From VRUE01 sp963704545 (lineage in GTDB: Bacteria; Actinomycetota; Thermoleophilia; Solirubrobacterales; 70-9): a stretch of DNA of 64,000 bases. The DNA is taken from positions 2,108,001 through 2,172,000 of the forward strand of contig OY969915.1 in NCBI GenBank assembly GCA_963704545.1, read 5' to 3'. Each line of letters starts with the position of its first letter. Position 1 is the stretch's first letter. A program made the translations under genes and the position numbers. Below are positions 39,029 through 48,750 of the stretch, piece by piece. Under the pieces are notes generated by a model. That model searched no databases. It was not told where the DNA came from and saw only the letters and a list, made by a program, of their open reading frames with translations.

Positions 39029-40543
39029 CTACCCAACAACCAGCGATTTACCAGTCATAGCCCCAGGCTGCGGAATCCCGAGCAACTCGAGCGCCGTCGG
39101 CGCCACGTCGGCGAGAATCCCGTGCTCACGCAGAGTCAGCCCCTCCGCCGTCACGATCAGCGGCACCGGGTTCAAAGAGTGCGCGGTGTTCGGCGAGCCG
39201 TCGGGCTCGAGCATGTGATCGCAGTTCCCATGGTCCGCCGTGACGATGCAGGCACCCCCCTTGGCGCTCACCGCCTCGATCACGTCGGCGAGGCGGCTGT
39301 CGACCTCCTCGACCGCCTGCACCGCCGCGGGAATCACACCCGTGTGCCCGACCATGTCGGGGTTGGCGAAGTTGATGATCCCGAAGCGGTAGTCCCCCTC
39401 GCTCCAGTGACTGACGAAGGTGTCGGCGGCGGCGCGGGCGCTCATCTCGGGCTTGTGGTCGTAGGTGGGCACGTCGCGGGGCGACTCGACCAGGTGGCGC
39501 TCCTCCCCCTCCCACTCCTGCTCGCGACCGCCGTTGAAGAAGTAGGTGACGTGAGCGTACTTCTCGGTCTCGGCCACGTGCAGCTGGCGAGCGCCCGCCT
39601 CGGAGATCGTCTCCGCCAGCGTCGTCTTCGGCCGCGCCTCGGGAAAGGCGACCGGATAGGGCCAGCCCTTGCGGTACTCGGTCATCGTCGTCAGGTCGAG
39701 GACCGGGCCACCGGCGCGTGAGAACTCCTCGAAGCCCGGTTCGGCGAGCGCGCGGGTCATCTGGCGCGCCCGGTCAGGGCGGAAGTTGACGAAGATCGCG
39801 ACGTCGCCGGGGGCGACGCCGTCGTACTCGCCGATCACGGTCGGCTTGACGAACTCGTCGGTCTCGTCGCGCTCGTAGGAGGCCTCGACCGCCTCCTCGG
39901 AGCTCGCCGCGCTCAAGCCCTCTGCGTGGACGATCGCGTCGTAGGCGAGCTTCGTCCGCTCCCAGCGCGTGTCGCGATCCATCGCGTAGTAGCGGCCGCT
40001 GACCGTGGCGACGCGGCCGGCCTGCCGCAGCCAGCGCTCCAGCTCGTGCACGTAGCCGCGGCCGCCGTGCGGCAGGGTGTCGCGCCCGTCGGTGAAGGCG
40101 TGGAAGACGACGTCGGGGACGCCCTCGTGCGAGGCGAGCTCGATCGTCGCCTCGATGTGCTCCCAGCCGGAGTGCACGCCGCCGTCGGAGACGAGGCCGA
40201 GCAGGTGCAGTCGCCCGCGCGGGCTGCGGCGGGCCCGGTCGCAGGCGGCGAGCAGCGCCTCGTTTTCGAAGAAGGTGCCGTCGGCGATCGCGTCGTCGAT
40301 CCGGGCCAAGTCCTGCTTGACGATCGCCCCGGCGCCGAGGTTGAGGTGGCCGACCTCGGAGTTGCCCATCTGACCGTCCGGCAGGCCGACGTCGCGGCCC
40401 TGGGCCGAGAGCCGCGTGTGAGGGAAGCCGTCCCAGAGGCGGTCGAAGACGGGTGTCTCGGCGAGCGATATCGCGTTGCCCGGTCCGGGCTCGGCCAGAC
40501 CCCAGCCGTCGAGGATGACCAGTGCGAGCGAGGGGACCGTCAC
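39029..40543 (-). CDS. gpmI: 2,3-bisphosphoglycerate-independent phosphoglycerate mutase
   Basis: The 504-residue protein has the alkaline-phosphatase-superfamily start LALVILDGWG, the phosphoserine loop GQMGNSEVGHLNLGAG, and downstream metal ligands in IINFANPDMVGHTG and VTADHGNCDHM. It interconverts 3- and 2-phosphoglycerate. It is the last gene of the glycolytic run. The GTG start follows GGAGCTGCC. A hairpin separates it from tpiA. Confidence 0.95.
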   Translation of the reverse strand: MTVPSLALVILDGWGLAEPGPGNAISLAETPVFDRLWDGFPHTRLSAQGRDVGLPDGQMGNSEVGHLNLGAGAIVKQDLARIDDAIADGTFFENEALLAACDRARRSPRGRLHLLGLVSDGGVHSGWEHIEATIELASHEGVPDVVFHAFTDGRDTLPHGGRGYVHELERWLRQAGRVATVSGRYYAMDRDTRWERTKLAYDAIVHAEGLSAASSEEAVEASYERDETDEFVKPTVIGEYDGVAPGDVAIFVNFRPDRARQMTRALAEPGFEEFSRAGGPVLDLTTMTEYRKGWPYPVAFPEARPKTTLAETISEAGARQLHVAETEKYAHVTYFFNGGREQEWEGEERHLVESPRDVPTYDHKPEMSARAAADTFVSHWSEGDYRFGIINFANPDMVGHTGVIPAAVQAVEEVDSRLADVIEAVSAKGGACIVTADHGNCDHMLEPDGSPNTAHSLNPVPLIVTAEGLTLREHGILADVAPTALELLGIPQPGAMTGKSLVVG

Positions 40544-40551
40544 GGCAGCTC

Positions 40552-40600
40552 CTTCCGGTGCGCTTTATCCCCGAATAGGGGTGGAAAGGCGCACCGGAAG
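40552..40600. repeat. Intergenic compound hairpin between tpiA and gpmI
   Basis: Outer arms CTTCCGGTGCGC and GCGCACCGGAAG are perfect, with an inner CCCC/GGGG stem around GAATA. The first 11 nt of the arm are the same as in the hairpin at 14381-14429. Confidence 0.85.
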
Positions 40601-40601
40601 C

Positions 40602-41354
40602 TCATGCGGCGTTCACTATGGCAGCGAAGTCAGCGGCGTCCAGACTGGCGCCGCCGACCAGGGCACCGTCGATGTCGGGCTGTCCCATCAGCTCTTCCGC
40701 GTTGCCGGGCTTGACCGAGCCGCCGTAGAGGATGCGCACGGCGTCGGCTGCGGCACCGCGCTCGCGCAGCAGGTCGCGGATGTGGGCACAGGCCTCCTGG
40801 GCCTGCTCGGGAGTCGCGGTGCGCCCGGTGCCGATCGCCCAGATCGGCTCGTAGGCGATCACCACGTCGCTCAGCCTGCCGCCCTCGACCCCGGCGAGGT
40901 CGGTCTGCAACTGGCGCTCCAGCACGGCCTCGGTCTGGCCGCCGTCGCGCGCCTCCTCGGTCTCGCCGACGCAGAGGATCGGCTCCAGGCCGGCGGCGAG
41001 CGCGGCGGGCACCTTGCGCGCCAGCGCCTCGTCGGTCTCACCGAAGAGCTGGCGCCGCTCGGAGTGGCCGAGGACCACCGCCTCGACGTCGAGCTCGACC
41101 AGCATGGCCGCCGATATCTCGCCGGTGAACGCACCCGAAGCCTCCTCGTGCATGTTCTGCGCGGCGACCTTGACGGCCGTGCCGTAGCGGCGCTCGACCA
41201 CGGCGCTCAGGGCCGTGAACGGCGGGCAGACCACCACGTCGTTCTGCGTCGCCGCGATCTGCGGCAGCAGCGCGTCGACGAACTCGGCCGCCTCGGCGAC
41301 CGTCTTGTGCATCTTCCAGTTGGCGGCGACGTACGGCGTTCGGTCAGAGCCCAT
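40602..41354 (-). CDS. tpiA: Triosephosphate isomerase
   Basis: The 250-residue protein has PYVAANWKMHKT, catalytic His in VVLGHSERR, catalytic Glu in VIAYEPIWAIGTG and the phosphate loop LYGGSVKPGNAEEL. GGAGATTCCG precedes the ATG. It interconverts dihydroxyacetone phosphate and glyceraldehyde 3-phosphate. The 155-bp gap to pgk holds a small perfect hairpin at 41419-41437. Confidence 0.96.
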   Translation of the reverse strand: MGSDRTPYVAANWKMHKTVAEAAEFVDALLPQIAATQNDVVVCPPFTALSAVVERRYGTAVKVAAQNMHEEASGAFTGEISAAMLVELDVEAVVLGHSERRQLFGETDEALARKVPAALAAGLEPILCVGETEEARDGGQTEAVLERQLQTDLAGVEGGRLSDVVIAYEPIWAIGTGRTATPEQAQEACAHIRDLLRERGAAADAVRILYGGSVKPGNAEELMGQPDIDGALVGGASLDAADFAAIVNAA

Positions 41355-41418
41355 TCGGAATCTCCATGTGTGCGGCTGGCGAGCGCCGGGTCAAGCGAGG
41401 CAAGGACGCAGGGAGGCG

Positions 41419-41437
41419 CGAATGGCAGCGCCATTCG
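41419..41437. repeat. Small hairpin between pgk and tpiA
   Basis: CGAATGGC and GCCATTCG form a perfect 8-bp stem with an AGC loop inside the 155-bp intergenic region of the glycolytic operon. It may set relative expression or be a processing site. Confidence 0.6.
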
Positions 41438-41509
41438 GCCGACCGAGGACGCAGCATCGCGCAGCACCCGCCGCCACCAGGCGTGCGCAGGGAGATTTTG
41501 AATGGGCTC

Positions 41510-42697
41510 CTAAGCATCTCGCAGAGCCTCCACTCCCGGCAGCTTCTTTCCCTCCAGCAGCTCCAACGACGCTCCTCCTCCGGTCGATAGCCAGTCCACT
41601 TTGTCAGCGAGCCCGAACTGCTGCAACGCGGCGACGGAGTCGCCGCCGCCGATCACGGTCGTCCCCGGCGCCGCGGCGACGGCCTCGGCGACCACGCGGG
41701 TGCCGGCCGCGAAAGGGGCCAGCTCGAAGGCGCCCATCGGCCCGTTCCAGAGCACGGTGCCGGCGGAGCCGATCTCCTCGGCGTAGGCGGCTGAGCTGCG
41801 CGGCCCGATGTCGAGCCCCATCCAGCCGTCGGGAACCTCGACGCCGTCGCTCTCGCGCACCTCGGTGCCGGCGTCGAAGCTCTCGCCAAGCACGAGATCG
41901 ACGGGAAGCCGCAGCTCGCAGCTGGAACCGGCCGCCCGCTCCAGCGCCTCCGCCGCCAGCGTCACACCCTCCTCCTCGACCAGCGAGTTGCCGGTGGCGA
42001 TCCCCTGGGCACGGAAGAAACTGAAGCACATCGCACCGCCGATCAGGATCTCGTCGGCGACCTCGAGGAAGCGGTCGATGACACCGACCTTGTCGCTGAC
42101 CTTGGCGCCGCCGAGCACGACGAGCAGCGGTCGCTGCGGCGACTCGACCACCCGGGTCAGCTCCGTCACCTCGCGCTCCAGCAGCAGCCCCGCGTAGCCG
42201 GGCAGATACCCGGCGACCCCCGCCGTGCTGGCGTGGGCGCGGTGGGCGGCGCCGAAGGCGTCGTTGACGTATATGCCTGCGAGCCTCGCCAGCGACTCGG
42301 CGAGCGCCGGGTCGTTCTCCGTCTCGCCCGGCTCGAAGCGAACGTTCTCGAGCAGCAGCACGCCCCCTGGCCCGAGCCCCCTGGCCATCGTCTCGACGTC
42401 CTCGCCGATAACCGCCGGCGCCTGGCGGACCGGCGCTCCGAGAAGCTCCGTCAGGCGCTCTCCGACGGGCCGCATCGAGAGTTCGGCGACGACCTTCCCC
42501 CTGGGCCGACCGAGGTGGGAGACGAGGACCACCGACGCGCCTCGGTCCCGCAGCATCTCGATCGTCGGCAACGCCGCCCGGATCCTCGTGTCGTCGGACA
42601 CCCGGCCCCCGTCCAGCGGGACGTTGAAATCGACCCTGACGAGGACGCGCCTACCGGCGACCTCGGCGTCGCGGACGCTTGCCCTGGAGAAGCTCAC
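41510..42697 (-). CDS. pgk: Phosphoglycerate kinase
   Basis: The 395-residue protein has VLVRVDFNVPLDGG, VVLVSHLGRPRGK, VYVNDAFGAAHRAHAS and the nucleotide-binding GGGDSVAALQQFG region. It transfers phosphate from 1,3-bisphosphoglycerate to ADP. The GTG start lies 19 bp after the gap stop, indicating an operon. Confidence 0.96.
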   Translation of the reverse strand: MSFSRASVRDAEVAGRRVLVRVDFNVPLDGGRVSDDTRIRAALPTIEMLRDRGASVVLVSHLGRPRGKVVAELSMRPVGERLTELLGAPVRQAPAVIGEDVETMARGLGPGGVLLLENVRFEPGETENDPALAESLARLAGIYVNDAFGAAHRAHASTAGVAGYLPGYAGLLLEREVTELTRVVESPQRPLLVVLGGAKVSDKVGVIDRFLEVADEILIGGAMCFSFFRAQGIATGNSLVEEEGVTLAAEALERAAGSSCELRLPVDLVLGESFDAGTEVRESDGVEVPDGWMGLDIGPRSSAAYAEEIGSAGTVLWNGPMGAFELAPFAAGTRVVAEAVAAAPGTTVIGGGDSVAALQQFGLADKVDWLSTGGGASLELLEGKKLPGVEALRDA

Positions 42698-42716
42698 AGC
42701 TCCGACCCGGCCGGGA

Positions 42717-43721
<1,005 letters not shown>

Positions 43722-43750
43722 TGAGTCAACCCTCCTGGGAGTTGGGGGTC

Positions 43751-44113
43751 CTAATCGGACCCGATCGTGATCTCTATCTCATACCCATCGGGGTCCTTGA
43801 GGAACGCCGAGTAGGAGCCGGAGCCGTAGGAGCGACGCTCCCCCGGGTCCGAGACGCTGACGCCACCGGCGTTCATGCCGCCTTCCCAGGCCGCCTTGAC
43901 GGCGACGATGCCGAGACCGGAGAAGCTGAGCAGCCCGAAGCCCGCCTTCGGCTCGTGATGAGCGGAGATGAAGAAGACGGGCTTGGCGATCCCCCAGCCG
44001 ACGGTTTCGTCCTCCTCGAAATGGCGCCGCCAGCCAAGGGGCGCGAGCAGCGAGTCGTAGAACGACGCGCTCCGCTCGAGGTCGGACACCTCCAGTAGAA
44101 CGTGATGCAGCAT
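43751..44113 (-). CDS. VOC-family (glyoxalase-like) protein
   Basis: The 120-residue protein starts MLHHVLLEVSDLERSASFYD, with the VOC beta-alpha-beta-beta-beta unit, metal-site-like residues H3 and E8, and the C-terminal FLKDPDGYEIEI. Such proteins bind divalent metal and act as lyases, dioxygenases or resistance proteins, so no substrate is assigned. It sits between gap and an ABC exporter. Confidence 0.85.
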   Translation of the reverse strand: MLHHVLLEVSDLERSASFYDSLLAPLGWRRHFEEDETVGWGIAKPVFFISAHHEPKAGFGLLSFSGLGIVAVKAAWEGGMNAGGVSVSDPGERRSYGSGSYSAFLKDPDGYEIEITIGSD

Positions 44114-44142
44114 GCGGCAGGGAGGCTATACCGGCGGGCGGA

Positions 44143-44913
44143 TCAGCCGCCGCGCGGGGTCCAGCGGAAATAGCGGATCGCGAGCAGGAGACCGGCAACG
44201 CCCCAGATCGCGACGACGGCGAGGTTGCCCCAGTCCAGACCGCTGGCACCGCCGGGGATGTAGGCGTCGAAGAAGGCCTGGAAGAAGTCGCGGACCGGGA
44301 AATGATTGGCGAAGTCGGTGACGCCCTGCGGCAGCTCGTCTTCGGGGATGAACACGCCGGAGAGGAAGTACAGGGGGAGAAGCAGCGCGTTGACGATCGG
44401 CGCGGCGGCGTCCTGCGAGGGGATCACCGCGGTGAGCGCGATTCCGAGGCAGCAGAAGGCGGCGGCGCCGACGACGAGGACGACGATGATCTCCGGCAGC
44501 TGCCCCCAGGGAATCGCGACACCGTAGAGAACGCGGCCGAGCGTCGCGACCAGGGCGAGCATGATCAGGGCGAGGACGATCGAGTTGCCGATCCGGCCGG
44601 CGATGAAGACCCAGGCCGGCATCGGCGTCCCCCGCCCGCGCTTCAACCGGCCGTCCTCGCGCGCGATCACCAGCGTCATCGCGAGGTTCTGCATCGTCGC
44701 CGAGATCACCGCGAGGGTGATGATCGCCGGCACGTAGTAGGCGGTGGTGTCTATCCCGCCCCGCACGTCGATCGTCTGGTCGCCGAACACCGTGGCGAAG
44801 ATCAGCAACAGGATGACCGGGAAGCCGACCGTGAAGAAGACGGCGGCGGGATTGCGCCAGAAGGCCTTCTGGTCGTAGCGGAACTGGTGGGCGACGAGCG
44901 CCAGGCCGCTCAT
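44143..44913 (-). CDS. ABC-2 type exporter permease
   Basis: The 256-residue protein has six hydrophobic segments in ABC-2 arrangement (FFTVGFPVILLLIFATVFG, YYVPAIITLAVISATMQNLA, LPLYFLSGVFIPEDELP). It overlaps the upstream ATPase gene by 4 bp, so the two form an exporter. ABC-2 systems move drugs, lipids or polysaccharides. The substrate is unknown. Confidence 0.88.
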   Translation of the reverse strand: MSGLALVAHQFRYDQKAFWRNPAAVFFTVGFPVILLLIFATVFGDQTIDVRGGIDTTAYYVPAIITLAVISATMQNLAMTLVIAREDGRLKRGRGTPMPAWVFIAGRIGNSIVLALIMLALVATLGRVLYGVAIPWGQLPEIIVVLVVGAAAFCCLGIALTAVIPSQDAAAPIVNALLLPLYFLSGVFIPEDELPQGVTDFANHFPVRDFFQAFFDAYIPGGASGLDWGNLAVVAIWGVAGLLLAIRYFRWTPRGG

Positions 44914-45776
44914 CGCTCGCCCTCTCCGCTCTTGGAGGTCAACGAGAGGTAGACGTCCTCGAGGCTGGGCCGCGTCACTTCCAGGCCCTCCAGGTCGAGG
45001 CCCTCCGCCACGACACGCCCGGTCAACTCGTGCAGGTCGGCGACCGGCGTCCTCGTCTCCAGGGAGACCTCCTCGCCACCGAGGCGATATCTGATCGTGG
45101 TCGGCAGGCTCTCGCGGTCTCCCAGCCCCCCGGGGGCGCCGCTGGCGACGATCTCGCCGGCGGCGATGATCGCCGCCCGGTCGGCGAGACGCTGCGCCTC
45201 GTCCATGTAGTGCGTGGTGAGGAATACGGTCTTGCCGAGGTCGCGCAGGCCCTCGATCACGTCCCAGGCCTGGCGGCGCGCCGAGGGATCGAAGCCAGTC
45301 GTCGGCTCGTCGAGGAAGAGGAGCTCGGGGTCGCCGACCAGGGCCATGCCGACGTCGAGGCGACGTTGCTGGCCGCCGGAGAGGCTGCCGGTGCGGGCAT
45401 CCGCCTTGGCCCCGAGGCCGACCAGCTCGATCGTCTCCTCGACCGGGAGCGGCGCCCGGTAGTACCCGGCGTAGAGCCCGAGCGACTCGCGCACGGTGAG
45501 GTAGGGGTCGAGTCGGCAGCTCTGCAGGACGATCCCGATCCGCTCGCGCCAGGCGCGCCCGGCCCGCTCGGGATCCTCGCCCAGCACGGAGACCTCCCCC
45601 CCGCTGCGCTTGCGGTACCCCTCGAGGATCTCCACCGTCGTCGTCTTGCCGGCGCCGTTGGGCCCGAGGAAGGCGAAGACCTCGCCCGCCTGGACGTCGA
45701 GGTCGATGGCCCGCACCGCCTCGAAGTCGCCATAGCTCTTGCGCAGGCCGCGGATGGAGATGACGGGTTCGGGCAA
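44910..45776 (-). CDS. ABC-2 type exporter ATP-binding protein
   Basis: The 288-residue ATPase has Walker A GPNGAGKTTT, signature LSGGQQRRLDVGMAL, Walker B LLFLDEPTTGFDP and H-loop TTHYMDEA, of the DrrA/CcmA type. The TTG start lies 9 nt after a TAGAAT -10 box. The exporter gene pair occupies the position where yvcK and whiA are normally found between rapZ and gap. Confidence 0.9.
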   Translation of the reverse strand: MPEPVISIRGLRKSYGDFEAVRAIDLDVQAGEVFAFLGPNGAGKTTTVEILEGYRKRSGGEVSVLGEDPERAGRAWRERIGIVLQSCRLDPYLTVRESLGLYAGYYRAPLPVEETIELVGLGAKADARTGSLSGGQQRRLDVGMALVGDPELLFLDEPTTGFDPSARRQAWDVIEGLRDLGKTVFLTTHYMDEAQRLADRAAIIAAGEIVASGAPGGLGDRESLPTTIRYRLGGEEVSLETRTPVADLHELTGRVVAEGLDLEGLEVTRPSLEDVYLSLTSKSGEGER

Positions 45777-45808
45777 AGCCGGGCGATTCTAGGTCTGAGG
45801 CACCGTTT

Positions 45809-45841
45809 CCGTATTCGCCGTCATATGCACGGCGAATACGG
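45809..45841. repeat. Perfect 13-bp hairpin between rapZ and the ABC exporter
   Basis: CCGTATTCGCCGT and ACGGCGAATACGG pair perfectly around a CATATGC loop. It lies between the rapZ stop and the exporter promoter, at the presumed synteny breakpoint. Confidence 0.85.
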
Positions 45842-45854
45842 GAGCGACCCGCAG

Positions 45855-46781
45855 CTAGTCCAATTCAGCGTCGCGGTGCTTCATGTGGACGACCACGTCG
45901 TCGCGGCCTTCCAGCTCGCGGCGGATGCGATCGGCGACCGTGATCGAGCGGTGACGGCCGCCGGTGCAGCCGATCGCGATCGTCAGATGACTCTTGCCCT
46001 CGGTCACGTAGGCGGGGACCAGGAACTCCAGCAGGGGCAGCAGGCGGCCGTAGAACTCCCCCGCCTGCGTGCCCGACTCGACGTAGTCGCGCACCCTGCT
46101 GTCGAGGCCGGTCAGCGGCCGCAGGTCGTCGACGTAGTGCGGGTTTGGCAGGAAGCGGACGTCGAGGGTGAGGTCCGCGTCATGCGGCGGCCCGTTCTTG
46201 AAGCCGAAGGTGAGCAGCGTCAGCGCCATCTTGCCGCTTTCGTGGCGGCCGAGCATCTCCTCGGCGATGCGCCGTCGCAGGGTGCCGCCGCTGAGGCTGC
46301 TGGTGTCCATCACCACGTCGGCGCGCTCGCGCAGCGGCGCCAGCATCTCGCGCTCCGCCCGGATGCCGTCGACGATGTGGCCTTCGGGCGCCAGCGGATG
46401 CCGGCGCCGCGTCTCCTTGTAGCGGTCGACCAGCGTCTCCTCGTCCGCCTCCAGGAAGAGCACGGTCGGCTTCAGCCCGTCGGCCTGGAGGTCGTCCAAC
46501 ACCTGCAGCAGGTCGTCGAAGTAGTCGCCGCCGCGCACGTCGGAGACGACGGCGGCCCGCTCCACTCCGCTGCCGTCGTGGCGAAAGAGCTCGCCGAGGC
46601 TGCCGATCATCCGCGGCGGCAGGTTGTCGACGCAGAAGTAGCCGCCGTCCTCGAAGGCGGCGATCGCCTCCGACTTGCCGGCACCGGAGTGGCCGGTGAT
46701 GACGACGAGGTTGACCTCGCGCCCCCCGGCCTTCCGGTTGCCTGCGGCGGCTTCCTTTGCCTTGGAAGGACTCCTTGCCAT
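45855..46781 (-). CDS. rapZ: RNase adapter / nucleotide-binding protein RapZ
   Basis: The 308-residue protein has Walker A GHSGAGKSEA, FCVDNLPP, the RRHPLAP segment and the C-terminal RapZ core FGFKNGPPHDADLTLDVRFLPNPHY and AIGCTGGRHRSI. In other bacteria it binds glucosamine-6-phosphate or nucleotides and links RNA decay to envelope precursor supply. The ATG shares bases with the uvrC stop (TGATG). Confidence 0.93.
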   Translation of the reverse strand: MARSPSKAKEAAAGNRKAGGREVNLVVITGHSGAGKSEAIAAFEDGGYFCVDNLPPRMIGSLGELFRHDGSGVERAAVVSDVRGGDYFDDLLQVLDDLQADGLKPTVLFLEADEETLVDRYKETRRRHPLAPEGHIVDGIRAEREMLAPLRERADVVMDTSSLSGGTLRRRIAEEMLGRHESGKMALTLLTFGFKNGPPHDADLTLDVRFLPNPHYVDDLRPLTGLDSRVRDYVESGTQAGEFYGRLLPLLEFLVPAYVTEGKSHLTIAIGCTGGRHRSITVADRIRRELEGRDDVVVHMKHRDAELD

Positions 46782-48676
46782 CAACCCGTCCTGTTCAGTT
46801 GCTCGTGGATCTCACGGGCTACCTTGCCAGGCACGCCGGGCACCATTTCGAGCTCCTCGCGGGTGGCCGCGACGAACCGCTCTGGAGAGCCGAAATGCTG
46901 GAGCAGGGCCCGCTTGCGCACCGGGCCCACCCCCTTCAGCTCGTCGAGCACCGAGCCGGTCATCGCCCGGTCGCGGCGGCCGCGGTGGTGGTCGATCGCA
47001 AAGCGGTGGGCCTCGTCGCGCACCCGCTGCAGCAGCTTCGAGGCCTCCGACTCGGCGGGCAGGTCGATCGGCCCCGCCCGGCCGGGCACGTAGACCTCCT
47101 CCAGCTTCTTGGCCAGGCCGATCACGGTGACGCCGCGCTCGACGAAGGGGCGCAGGACCCGCATCCCCGCCGAGAGCTGCCCCTTGCCGCCGTCGATCAC
47201 GACAAGGGACGGCAGCGAGGCGAAGCTCGCGTCGCGCTTGCCGTCGTGCGGCGAGAGGTCGACCTGCTCGAGGTAGCGGTTCATACGCCGGCCCAGCACC
47301 TCTTCCATCGAGGCGAAGTCATCGGGGCCGTCGCCGCGCCCGTCGCCGTCCTCGCCGCGCACCCGGAACCGCCTGTAGTCGGCCTTCTTCGTCGCACCCC
47401 CCTCGAACACCACCATCGAGGCAACGGTGTGCTCGCCGCCGAGGTTGGAGATGTCGAATCCCTCGATCCGCACCGGCAGCTCCTGCATGCCGAGCGCCTC
47501 GCGCAGGTCGGCCAGCGACTCGACCCGTCGCTGCCGGCGGTGCTCGCGTCGCAGCCGGTCCTGGTCGAGGGCGAGGCGGGCGTTGCGCTCGGCCAGCTCG
47601 CGCAGGCGTCGCTTGTCGCCGCGCTCGGCGACGCGCACCTCGACCGTGCCGCCGCGCCGCTCGCTCAGCGCCGCCCCCAGCAGCTCGACCCGGTCGCGCA
47701 GGTAGGGGCCGACGACGATCGTCCGCGGCACCGCCGGCGAGGCCGAGTAGTACTGGCCGACGAACTCCTCCGCCACCTCGGACAGCTCGCGTTCGGCCTG
47801 GTTGTCGAGGTAGAAGCTCTGGCGCTCGGCGAGGATGCCGTCGCGCACCTGGAAGACCTGGGCGTTGGCGTCGGCCCCCTCGGCCGCGACCCCGATCAGG
47901 TCGGCGGTGCCGACCGTGCCCCCGGCGACGCGCTGGCGCTCGAACAGCGACTGGATCGCCTTCAGCCGGTCGCGGTGCAGGGCGGCGCGCTCGAACTCGC
48001 GCTCCGTCGCCGCGCCCTCCATCTTCGCCTGCTCGTCGGCCTCGACCTGCCGGTAGCGCCCGGAGAGGAAGTCGACGATGGCGTCGACGTTGCGGCGGTA
48101 CTCCTCGCGGGTGATGTAGCCGACGCAGGGCGCCCCGCAGCGCTTGATGTAGTAGTCGAGGCAGGGACTGCCGGAGCGGCGGCCGGGCTCGGCGCCCTCG
48201 CAGGTGCGGAACTGGAACAGCTTGCCGAGCAGGTCGAGGGTCTCGCGCACGCGCTTGGCGCTGGAGAACGGCCCGAAATAGGCACGGCCCGGCCGGTGCT
48301 TCTCGCGGGTGAAGTAGACGCGCGGGTAGTCCTCGTCGAGGCTGACGCAGACGTAGGGGTAGGACTTGTCGTCGCGCAGGCGGATGTTGAAGCGGGGGCG
48401 GTGGCGCTTGATGAAGCTCTGCTCCGCGAGCAGCGCCTCGGCCTCGGTCGAGGTGAGGAGGCACTCGATCCGGTCCACTCGCGAGGTGAGCCGGGTGTCT
48501 CCGCCGGAGAAGTGCGAGGCGACCCGCTTGCGGATCGAGCGGGCCTTGCCGACGTAGAGGATCTCGCCCTCGCCGTCGTGGAAGAGGTAGACGCCGGGCG
48601 AGTCGGGCAGCTCGCGCCGCTGCTGCGCGACCCGTTCGGCCCGTGTCGCCTGCGTCCTGTCGTCGGCGTCGTTCAC
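46781..48676 (-). CDS. uvrC: Excinuclease ABC subunit C
   Basis: The 631-residue protein has the GIY-YIG nuclease (SPGVYLFHDGEGEILYVGKA), a UVR segment (AKMEGAATEREFERAALHRD), the RNase H-like C-terminal nuclease with FDISNLGGEHTVASMVVFEGG, and tandem HhH (LKGVGPVRKRALLQHFGSPE). It makes both incisions in nucleotide excision repair. GTG 48676 lies 7 nt after TACCCT; the longer open frame lacks support. Confidence 0.95.
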   Translation of the reverse strand: MNDADDRTQATRAERVAQQRRELPDSPGVYLFHDGEGEILYVGKARSIRKRVASHFSGGDTRLTSRVDRIECLLTSTEAEALLAEQSFIKRHRPRFNIRLRDDKSYPYVCVSLDEDYPRVYFTREKHRPGRAYFGPFSSAKRVRETLDLLGKLFQFRTCEGAEPGRRSGSPCLDYYIKRCGAPCVGYITREEYRRNVDAIVDFLSGRYRQVEADEQAKMEGAATEREFERAALHRDRLKAIQSLFERQRVAGGTVGTADLIGVAAEGADANAQVFQVRDGILAERQSFYLDNQAERELSEVAEEFVGQYYSASPAVPRTIVVGPYLRDRVELLGAALSERRGGTVEVRVAERGDKRRLRELAERNARLALDQDRLRREHRRQRRVESLADLREALGMQELPVRIEGFDISNLGGEHTVASMVVFEGGATKKADYRRFRVRGEDGDGRGDGPDDFASMEEVLGRRMNRYLEQVDLSPHDGKRDASFASLPSLVVIDGGKGQLSAGMRVLRPFVERGVTVIGLAKKLEEVYVPGRAGPIDLPAESEASKLLQRVRDEAHRFAIDHHRGRRDRAMTGSVLDELKGVGPVRKRALLQHFGSPERFVAATREELEMVPGVPGKVAREIHEQLNRTG

Positions 48677-48683
48677 AGGCCAA

Positions 48684-48689
48684 AGGGTA
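48684..48689 (-). promoter_or_regulatory. -10 element, leaderless uvrC
   Basis: On the minus strand TACCCT ends 7 nt before the uvrC GTG. Confidence 0.65.
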
Positions 48690-48750
48690 GGCTCCTGGCC
48701 AGCCGGCCAGAGCCACCAGACCAAAACTTCATGCCCAGAGGGAGAGCGAG

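Noticed and set aside
45030..47093. 687-residue open frame antisense to the ABC ATPase and rapZ
   Set aside because: Both minus-strand genes have complete family motifs. The opposite frame has shadow composition typical of high-GC DNA.
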